From JACPTG01 sp964504135 (GTDB taxonomy: Archaea > Nanobdellota > Nanobdellia > Woesearchaeales > UBA10216), in assembly GCA_964504135.1 (NCBI GenBank), contig CAZDCW010000044.1, positions 1-9,032 on the forward strand: a stretch of 9,032 nucleotides of DNA, read 5' to 3'. The translations under genes were made by a program, and so were the position numbers. A model generated the notes under the pieces. It was not told the origin of the DNA. It saw only the letters and a program-made list of their open reading frames with translations, and ran no database searches. The number at the start of each line of letters is the position of its first letter. The first letter of the stretch is position 1. Of this stretch, positions 4,995-9,032 are shown piece by piece.

Positions 4995-5390
4995 ATGCCC
5001 CTTGTTTTTGATACTTCTGTAATTATCTCCCTTGAAAAACAGGACAGAACCATAATTAGCAGGCTGCAGGAACTCTCAAGGAAGCACCAGGGGATTCCCC
5101 AGGCAAGCTTTATAACCTATTTTGAATTCCAAATGGGGATAAAAAATAGGTCGCCGAGGAACCAGTCAGCAGCCATGGAATTTTTGCGTAACTTCAGATG
5201 CCTGCCAGCTACGCAAAAAACATCTGAAATACTCGCAGACTTAAAATACAAATATGACAGAAAAGGGGTGGCCTTAAGCCTGGCTGAACTGATAATAGCG
5301 AGCCAGTCCAAGGAGGCCAACATGACCCTGGTCACCAAGGATAAGACCTTTGCTGCGATTGAGGAAATCCAGAGGGTTATCCTTGATTAA
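4995..5390 (+). CDS. vapC: VapC-type PIN-domain ribonuclease toxin (system 1)
   Basis: The 131-residue PIN domain is the toxin of the vapBC-1 pair; VapC toxins cut tRNA or rRNA using Mg2+ held by four acidic residues. Visible motifs are VFDTSVIISL with Asp6, ITYFEFQMG with Glu44, LSLAELIIASQSKE (94-107) where Glu98 stands in place of the usual aspartate, and TLVTKDKTFAAI (111-122) with Asp116. The Asp-to-Glu change keeps an acidic group but departs from the common D-x-x-IA pattern, so reduced or altered activity is possible. Length is normal. The gene starts directly at the antitoxin stop, as usual for coupled pairs. Confidence 0.9.
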   Translation: MPLVFDTSVIISLEKQDRTIISRLQELSRKHQGIPQASFITYFEFQMGIKNRSPRNQSAAMEFLRNFRCLPATQKTSEILADLKYKYDRKGVALSLAELIIASQSKEANMTLVTKDKTFAAIEEIQRVILD

Positions 5391-5468
5391 CCGGCCTGCA
5401 CCAGATTGCTTAAAGCGGAACCAGGCTAATCCAAATCAATTGTCAATAATTTCCTGAATCAAAAGTTT
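5391..5468. other. Intergenic spacer between vapBC-1 and vapBC-2
   Basis: No coding or RNA feature is seen here. The stretch is AT-rich near its end and leads into the TATA box and operator of vapBC-2, so the two systems appear to be separate transcription units. Confidence 0.5.
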
Positions 5469-5500
5469 TTTATACTACCGTATACAATACTGGTATACGG
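5469..5500 (+). promoter_or_regulatory. TATA box and palindromic operator of vapBC-2
   Basis: A TATA-like TTTATACT lies at about 5468-5475. It is followed by a perfect inverted repeat, CCGTATAC (5478-5485) and GTATACGG (5493-5500), with a seven-base spacer. The palindrome covers the expected transcription start and ends eight bases before the antitoxin ATG, so bound antitoxin would block transcription. Autoregulation of this kind is established for VapB families; binding here is inferred. Confidence 0.7.
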
Positions 5501-5508
5501 GTAATTGT

Positions 5509-5700
5509 ATGCAAACTATGATTCGTGTTGAAAATGAAGTCCTCAGGCTGCTTGAGGATGAGAAATCCAGGGCAAACGCAAAATCATACAACGAAGTAAT
5601 CAGGAAACTGCTTGAGCAGAAAAAAATAAGCATGTTTGGCGCTGATAAAAGCCTGAAAAAGTGGAATGAGCCTGAGGACCGTGCCAAATTCAGAGCCTAG
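5509..5700 (+). CDS. VapB-type antitoxin (system 2)
   Basis: The 63-residue protein starts with MIRVENEVLRLLEDEK, then SYNEVIRKLLEQ, the short strand plus two helices of archaeal VapB ribbon-helix-helix antitoxins. The tail MFGADKSLKKW...PEDRAKFR matches the toxin-binding C-terminus common in these families (MFG-x-x-K...). It probably binds the palindrome just upstream. ATG 5509 follows the operator; the ATG at 5518 is an alternative only three codons in. The 3' end overlaps the toxin reading frame, supporting translational coupling. No truncation is apparent. Confidence 0.85.
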   Translation: MQTMIRVENEVLRLLEDEKSRANAKSYNEVIRKLLEQKKISMFGADKSLKKWNEPEDRAKFRA

Positions 5701-6100
5701 AAGAGCGGTGCTGGACACTTACGCATGGATTGAATATTTCAGGGGATCAGCTGAAGGCTCGGCTGTCAGCAAATATCTCGAAAAGGGTTTTCAGCCATTT
5801 ACCCCTTCTATAGTTATTGCTGAATTAAGCGACAAATACAGGCGGGAAGGGATTAATGAATGGCCTGTCAGAAGGAGCTTTATCAAATTAAAAAGCAAAA
5901 TATTGCACCTGGACGAACTGACCGCAGACAGGGCAGGAGAGCTAAAGCAAACCTTGAGAAAGAAATTCAAGGATGCTGGTTTGGCTGATGCCATTGTCTG
6001 GGCGCATTCCCTTCAAAACGATGCGCTTGTAGTTACAGGCGATAAGCACCTTCGGGAGATGGAGAATGCTGTTAACCTAAAAAAGGTTCCAGAGGTCTAG
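5681..6100 (+). CDS. vapC: VapC-type PIN-domain ribonuclease toxin (system 2)
   Basis: From GTG 5681 the product is about 139 residues; from ATG 5666 it is 144. Numbered from ATG 5666, the PIN residues are all present: Asp17 in VLDTYAWIEYF, Glu53 in SIVIAELSDKYRR, Asp108 in GLADAIVWAHSL and Asp126 in LVVTGDKHL. The full acidic quartet predicts an active metal-dependent RNase, unlike the substituted VapC of system 1. The start overlaps the antitoxin gene by 20 or 35 bases; GTG 5681 gives the more usual short N-terminal tail, and GTG 5708 is a third option. The next gene starts seven bases after its stop and is probably co-transcribed. Confidence 0.9.
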   Translation: MPNSEPRRAVLDTYAWIEYFRGSAEGSAVSKYLEKGFQPFTPSIVIAELSDKYRREGINEWPVRRSFIKLKSKILHLDELTADRAGELKQTLRKKFKDAGLADAIVWAHSLQNDALVVTGDKHLREMENAVNLKKVPEV

Positions 6101-6107
6101 CACTATC

Positions 6108-6515
6108 ATGATGTCAATAACCCAGGATGAGCCAATGGGATGCGCGGTTGCATGCGTAGCTTTTGTGCTCAGGAAAAACTACAGGCAGGCAAGGAAATTG
6201 TTTGCAAACCCTGAACATGCAGTGGCGAGGGGGTATTATTGCAGGGAGACTTGCGCTGCGCTGAGGGCTGCTGGAAAGAGTTATGAATATGGTCGGTACA
6301 CTCCAAAGCGCAAGGCCATCCTGAAAAAGGCAGGGACGATTGTATTTGTCCAAAGGTCAGGAAAATATCCTGCAGGCCACTTTCTCGTTAAGGCCGGAAA
6401 AGGCTGGATGAACCCGTGGATAAACCTTCCGTCAATGACACCTGCAAAGGCAGGCTTCCAGAAGAGGCTGCCTGGAAAGCCAGGATGGATTGTCTATCCT
6501 GCCAAAGGCCAGTAA
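6108..6515 (+). CDS. Small papain/C39-like cysteine protease homologue
   Basis: The 135-residue protein shows the triad spacing of C39-type papain-fold proteases. Q6-DEPM-G-C12 has the oxyanion glutamine six residues before the nucleophilic cysteine, as in the family Q-x4-D/G-C pattern, followed by the hydrophobic helix AVACVAFVL. G90-H91-FLVKAGKGWMN102-P103 gives the catalytic histidine and, where C39 enzymes have Asp-Pro, Asn-Pro. No signal peptide or membrane span is visible, so it should be cytoplasmic. Classical C39 domains cut double-glycine leaders of peptide bacteriocins within ABC exporters; this is a stand-alone domain and its substrate is unknown. It starts seven bases after vapC-2 (ATG 6108 or 6111), so it likely belongs to that operon. 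Family assignment is from motif memory. Confidence 0.65.
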   Translation: MMSITQDEPMGCAVACVAFVLRKNYRQARKLFANPEHAVARGYYCRETCAALRAAGKSYEYGRYTPKRKAILKKAGTIVFVQRSGKYPAGHFLVKAGKGWMNPWINLPSMTPAKAGFQKRLPGKPGWIVYPAKGQ

Positions 6516-6559
6516 GTTTCTCAAACAGTTAAAGCAACCTTTTATGGGGATGGTGACTG

Positions 6560-6660
6560 AGCAAAAACAACAACAAGGGTTGGACGCTTTTTCTGCGGAA
6601 AAAGCTCTCGCCACCCCGGATGGGGCATCCCCCGGCTCGCCAACCAATGTTGTTTTTGCT
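6560..6660. ncRNA. Candidate structured RNA or MITE-like cruciform
   Basis: GCAAAAACAACA (6561-6572) pairs perfectly with TGTTGTTTTTGC (6648-6659), with one more A-T pair outside. Inside, GGTTGG (6578-6583) pairs with CCAACC (6640-6645). That stem encloses a perfect eight-pair hairpin GCTTTTTC-TGCG-GAAAAAGC (6586-6605) and a GC-rich hairpin in 6610-6636 (GGATG-GGG-CATCC inside GCC/GGC, with alternatives). The result is a three-way junction of about 100 bases in a 237-base gap with no credible gene. A weak TATA-like CTTTTATG lies near 6539-6546, suitably placed for plus-strand RNA starting near 6560-6570. It matches no RNA family I recognise. A palindromic non-autonomous transposable element is the alternative. 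Confidence 0.55.
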
Positions 6661-6722
6661 AACGCTTATACTGTAATTCCGATGTAAACCCTGGTCAGGC
6701 TATTTTACCCTAAAACCACACC

Positions 6723-6730
6723 TTTAAATA
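6723..6730 (+). promoter_or_regulatory. TATA box of the nitroreductase gene
   Basis: TTTAAATA, preceded by the sequence ACACC, is centred about 27 bases before the ATG at 6753. It predicts a leaderless mRNA and an independent transcription unit from the upstream toxin-antitoxin operon. Confidence 0.65.
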
Positions 6731-6752
6731 GGCCATACCCATACCAGGGCTT

Positions 6753-7346
6753 ATGCAGCTAAATCCCGAAGTGGCAGGTCATAGAAAGGCAGAGCATGAC
6801 ATCAGCCCCATTTTCCTTAACCGATGGTCGCCAAGTGCCATGACCAGCGGAGAGATTTCAGAAAAGCAGCTGATGTCGCTGCTTGAGGCTGGCAGATGGG
6901 CGCCCTCCTCATACAACAACCAGCCGTGGCGCTTTATCTACGGTCTGAGGGGAACCCCTGCCTGGGACCTGCTTTTCGGGCTTCTGGGCGACTACAACAG
7001 GAAATGGGCTGCCAATGCATCAGCCCTGGTCATGGTCATATCAAAAAAGACGTTTGACTTCAACGGAAAGCCATCAAAAACCCACAGCTTTGACACAGGC
7101 GCTGCATGGATGAGCATAGCCCTGGAAGCCTCTATTAGCGGAGTTGCAGCCCACGGCATGGAGGGATTTGACTACGACAAGGCCAGGACAGAACTGGGCA
7201 TTCCAAACGACTATGACGTGGAGGCAATGTTCGCAGTGGGCATAAGGGCGCCGAGGGAAAATCTGCCGCCTGACCTTGCTGAGAGGGAAGTGCCAAGCGG
7301 CCGCAGGCCATTAAAAGAGATAGTTATGGAAGGAAGGTTCAGGTAA
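6753..7346 (+). CDS. Nitroreductase-family flavoprotein
   Basis: The 197-residue protein belongs to the FMN-dependent nitroreductase superfamily, NAD(P)H-using oxidoreductases of varied substrates. Visible family marks are the N-terminal FLNRWSPSAM segment (an R-x-S-type FMN phosphate contact), LMSLLEAGRWAPSSYNNQPW (40-59) with the highly conserved A-P-S-x-x-N-x-Q-P-W-R-F, a middle helix FDTGAAWMSIALEA like the D-x-G-a-a-x-x-n-l-x-L-x-A dimer/FMN helix, and GFDYDKARTELGIPNDYDVEAMFAVG, matching the C-terminal l-x-i-P-x-x-x-x-x-x-x-x-x-x-x-G strand. It should be a soluble homodimer. Length is typical. ATG 6753 follows a well-placed TATA box. The natural substrate cannot be told from sequence. 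Confidence 0.92.
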   Translation: MQLNPEVAGHRKAEHDISPIFLNRWSPSAMTSGEISEKQLMSLLEAGRWAPSSYNNQPWRFIYGLRGTPAWDLLFGLLGDYNRKWAANASALVMVISKKTFDFNGKPSKTHSFDTGAAWMSIALEASISGVAAHGMEGFDYDKARTELGIPNDYDVEAMFAVGIRAPRENLPPDLAEREVPSGRRPLKEIVMEGRFR

Positions 7347-7482
7347 CCTACTATGAAAAGCAGGTCACCCGCCACTCAAAAGGGGGCTTAACTATATTAT
7401 ACCAGACCTGTTTTGTCCCACATAGCGCGGGTTCTTCATACTTTCCTTTCTGCCAGCGGCTACTCCAGATTAAGCTGCCTAA
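7347..7482. other. Gap without a supported gene
   Basis: All plus-strand frames carry stops and the minus-strand opening (7351-7623) shows no recognisable domain. A weak five-pair inverted repeat, AGGTT/AACCT (7335-7339, 7345-7349), overlaps the nitroreductase stop. The segment may include decayed 5' sequence of the fragment that follows. Confidence 0.4.
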
Positions 7483-7593
7483 ATCAGTAAAAGCCGAAGA
7501 GGCGAGAGGGTAACCAGCAGAAAGCAGGCTGTTGCAATTGGCCTCTCCGAAGCAAGGAAGAAGGGCGCAAAAGTGCCCAGAAAAGGCTGGTGA
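7483..7593 (+). pseudogene. DUF6496-like fragment lacking a start
   Basis: This frame, opened by a TAA at 7480-7482 and closed by TGA at 7591-7593, encodes 36 residues ending VTSRKQAVAIGLSEARKK followed by GAKVPRKGW. I recognise this as the conserved C-terminal half of small basic DUF6496-type proteins (consensus about S-x-K-Q-A-I-A-I-G-L-S-E-A-R-x-x-G-x-K-V-P). Intact members have some 25-40 further residues, including a K/E-rich N-terminal helix. No ATG, GTG or TTG exists in frame before the conserved block, and the preceding bases do not restore it in another frame, so it looks 5'-truncated or frameshifted. The function of the family is unknown to me. Confidence 0.5.
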
Positions 7594-7594
7594 A

Positions 7595-7690
7595 ATGGAA
7601 GGCCACGAATGCCATGAATACAAGCCAAGGTCAGGCTGCGCCTACTGCGCAAAGGAAAGCTGCTGCCCTGGCTGCGGGCGCTGCTGCTAG
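7595..7690 (+). CDS. Cysteine-rich mini-protein, putative metal binder
   Basis: A 31-residue reading frame starts one base after the stop of the DUF6496-like fragment. It contains eight cysteines (6, 15, 18, 23, 24, 27, 30, 31) and two histidines (4, 7). The spacings H-x-C-H, C-A-Y-C, C-C-P-G-C and C-G-R-C-C resemble zinc-ribbon or metallothionein-like knuckles. The sequence in between is charged, not low-complexity. The stop overlaps the last codon of the minus-strand gene ending at 7687. No clear promoter is seen; GGTG lies just before the ATG, too close for a normal ribosome site. It could be a genuine small zinc protein or a chance frame; the cysteine density is the main argument for it. 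Confidence 0.45.
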   Translation: MEGHECHEYKPRSGCAYCAKESCCPGCGRCC

Positions 7691-8139
7691 TGAGTGGAAA
7701 TCCCAACTACTCTTTTCAGTGTGTCAATAAGGGGCTGGTAAGCAGAAGCCCTGGCCAGTTCTCGGCACAATGCATGTGAATCCCCATCGGGGACAGGTCT
7801 TACGTTGGGACCAGTATGGCCCTTATACCCTTGCAAGGGCATGTAAGTGAGGATAAGAGGTGTACGCAGGCCGCTAAAAATTCCATCATACTGCTCTTTT
7901 AGCATATCTGCTACAGATTTCCCTCGCCAGCCGTAAGTATGGTCGGGGTGGTCTCTGGTAACAGCCGCCCCGTATTGGTCGGTAACCAGGAACTCACCGA
8001 ACTCTTTAAGATTCCTGGCAGGAACAATAGTTATCGGGGGAAGCTCTCCCGCAGACACCCTTGCCCCAACCATATGGATGAGCAACACGTCCAATTCCAG
8101 ACTATCATGATAGCATAAAACTCTAAAGGGCCCTGCCAT
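7687..8139 (-). CDS. Uncharacterised protein with a receiver-like (CheY-type) layout
   Basis: The 150-residue protein has no match I can name with certainty. Its predicted order of strands and helices resembles a response-regulator receiver: FRVLCYHDSLELDVLLIHMV (5-24, strand then helix), ITIVPARNLKEFGEFL, then YGAAVTRDHPDHTYGWRG at the position of the phospho-acceptor strand with Asp in TRDHPDH, then VADMLKEQYDGIFSGLRTPLILTYMPL like the helix and x-P-I-I-x-x-T/S strand, and finally VRPVPDGDSHALCRELARA like the conserved K/R-P strand and last helix. The usual paired acidic residues after strand 1 are reduced to HD, so it may be a pseudo-receiver. No effector domain is attached. A strong TATA box gives a leaderless mRNA from ATG 8139. 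Confidence 0.65.
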   Translation of the reverse strand: MAGPFRVLCYHDSLELDVLLIHMVGARVSAGELPPITIVPARNLKEFGEFLVTDQYGAAVTRDHPDHTYGWRGKSVADMLKEQYDGIFSGLRTPLILTYMPLQGYKGHTGPNVRPVPDGDSHALCRELARASAYQPLIDTLKRVVGISTH

Positions 8140-8159
8140 AAAAAAAACGAAAATAAAAC

Positions 8160-8169
8160 TTTATATAAA
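8160..8169 (-). promoter_or_regulatory. TATA box of the receiver-like gene
   Basis: TTTATATAAA, a perfect palindrome, is centred about 25 bases before the minus-strand ATG at 8139. The 62-base gap to cbf5 is AT-rich and holds nothing else. The box makes this gene independent of cbf5. Confidence 0.65.
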
Positions 8170-8201
8170 TAATTTGCTATTTTATCACTACTGTTTGGTT
8201 A

Positions 8202-9032
8202 TTAATAGTCATCCTTATCCATTCTGGGATAAACCCCTGCCGGCATGAAAACCCTCTCGGGCTTGACTGCGATACCCCTGTCGCCAAGCATTCCCTGCGT
8301 GCCCAGCCTGGCTGTCCCATAACAGACCAATTCACCCTTCAAGGTTAAAACCGCCACAATGTCGCCTTCCTTAATTCCTGTCTCCACCCTGGATATGCCC
8401 GGAACCTTAAGCGAGGCGCCATGCGCAAGTGAGTCAACCGCAGAGTCAAGCACCCAGACTTTTGGAAGGTGCCTTACCGCAGTCTCCACTGGCTGGATGC
8501 AGTGACGCAGATAGCGGTCATTGCCTTCCTTCCAATAATAGACAGCATCTGCCAGGTCCTGCAAGGTCACGAGGCTTTTCTCATCAAACGGCCCTGCCCT
8601 TGTCCTGCGGAGCTCTGCCAATGTCATCTGTCAGCTTCCTGATGTAAGTCCCTGCCTGGCAGCCCACCCTGAAAAGCACGTCCTTCCCCTCTATCTCAAG
8701 AATGTCAAGGTAGTAAATGCTTCTCTCCCTAAGCTGCCTTTTAACCGCGCTTTTTACAGGCGGAAGCTGCTTAATCTTTCCAAGGAACTGACTGCAAGCC
8801 TGCCTTATCTCCTGCTCGCTTTTTTCCTTGTGGATGTGCATCAGGCAGGCATACTCCTTGCCTGCGGTCAGGAGAACGTGCGAAATCTTGGTAGAGGCGG
8901 CGAGCCCTATCGGAAGCACACCGGTCACGTTTGGATCAAGAGTCCCTGAGTGGCCTGCCTTCCTTATCCCAAGTATCTGCTTGACGTATGAGCTTACCTG
9001 ATGACTGGTCGGGCCTGCGGGCTTGTCTATGT
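8202..9032 (-). pseudogene. cbf5: Cbf5/TruB-family rRNA pseudouridine synthase, frameshifted; 5' end outside window
   Basis: Cbf5 is the catalytic subunit of archaeal H/ACA ribonucleoproteins, converting guide-selected rRNA uridines to pseudouridine. Reading from 9032, the first frame gives IDKPAGPTSHQVSSYVKQIL, then AGHSGTLDPNVTGVLPIGL with the catalytic Asp (8935-8937), then KQLPPVKSAVKRQLRERSIYYLDI and GTYIRKLTDDIG, after which it runs out of frame to a stop at 8584. The second frame (from 8627) gives LAELRRTRAGPFDE and a complete PUA domain (KVWVLDSAVDSLAHGASLKVPGI ... GDIVAVLTLKGELV). Intact Cbf5 proteins have about ten residues ending LG-x-GAHM between DIG and ELRRTR; these are missing here, so the shift reflects a small deletion near 8612-8622. 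It may be a real mutation or an assembly error in an otherwise essential gene. Expression of two separate pieces from the internal ATG at 8627 is unlikely but possible. Confidence 0.88.

Noticed and set aside
6551..6560. Decamer TGGTGACTGA shared by 4648-4657 and 6551-6560
   Set aside because: A ten-base match between two places in 9 kb is expected by chance and the flanks do not extend it.
6432..6647. Minus-strand 71-residue cysteine-containing frame
   Set aside because: It is a shadow of the protease-like gene and the stem-loop region; its cysteines do not form metal-binding spacing.
6490..6687. Plus-strand 65-residue frame between the protease-like gene and the nitroreductase gene
   Set aside because: It overlaps the end of the protease-like gene and runs through the inverted-repeat structure; no family resemblance.
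7351..7623. Minus-strand 90-residue frame
   Set aside because: It is antisense to the clearly conserved DUF6496-like block and shows no domain of its own.
8584..8640. Programmed ribosomal frameshift in cbf5
   Set aside because: No slippery heptamer or stop-proximal shift site is visible, and conserved residues are missing, which frameshifting would not explain.
1..9032. CRISPR array or cas genes
   Set aside because: No regularly spaced repeats and no Cas-like protein motifs were found.

Overview
This 9 kb window comes from an archaeon, most likely a DPANN-like or related small-genome lineage seen through a metagenome (lineage is inferred). The archaeal evidence is: a Cbf5-type (not bacterial TruB-type) pseudouridine synthase with a PUA domain; a tRNA-Tyr gene with the archaeal C1-G72 pair, no encoded CCA and an intron at the anticodon loop; AT-rich TATA boxes 24-28 bases before start codons, implying leaderless mRNAs; and heavy use of AGG/AGA and ATA codons.

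Layout. Bases 1-82 hold a strongly folded segment resembling an IS200/IS605-type right end or terminator. A solitary AbrB/MazE-like antitoxin (about 129-305) and a lipoprotein cyclophilin (332-910) follow. An auxin-efflux-carrier-type permease (minus, 970-1890) is divergent from a large membrane-anchored beta-sandwich protein (about 1923-3392), and both may share one TATA element. A Nudix-like protein (minus, 3389-3955) converges on the latter.

The most striking part is 4042-6515. An intron-containing tRNA-Tyr is followed by a toxin-antitoxin island: hicBA (minus), vapBC-1, vapBC-2, and a small papain/C39-like cysteine protease homologue. The last 28 bases of the tRNA gene plus 3 more are repeated exactly at 4661-4691, so hicBA sits in a 522-base unit bounded by tRNA-derived direct repeats. 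This looks like an integrative cassette with attL/attR-like ends but no integrase inside.

Downstream are a roughly 100-base cruciform or structured-RNA candidate (6560-6660), a nitroreductase-family protein (6753-7346), a decayed DUF6496-like fragment, a 31-residue cysteine-rich mini-protein (7595-7690), a receiver-like protein of unknown role (minus, 7687-8139), and the 3' part of cbf5 (minus, 8202 to beyond the window end). The cbf5 gene is interrupted by a frameshift that coincides with loss of about ten conserved residues.

Together the window shows ordinary housekeeping genes (cbf5, tRNA-Tyr, cyclophilin, permease) with a defence/addiction island at a tRNA. All functional calls rest on motif recognition by eye; no database search was run.
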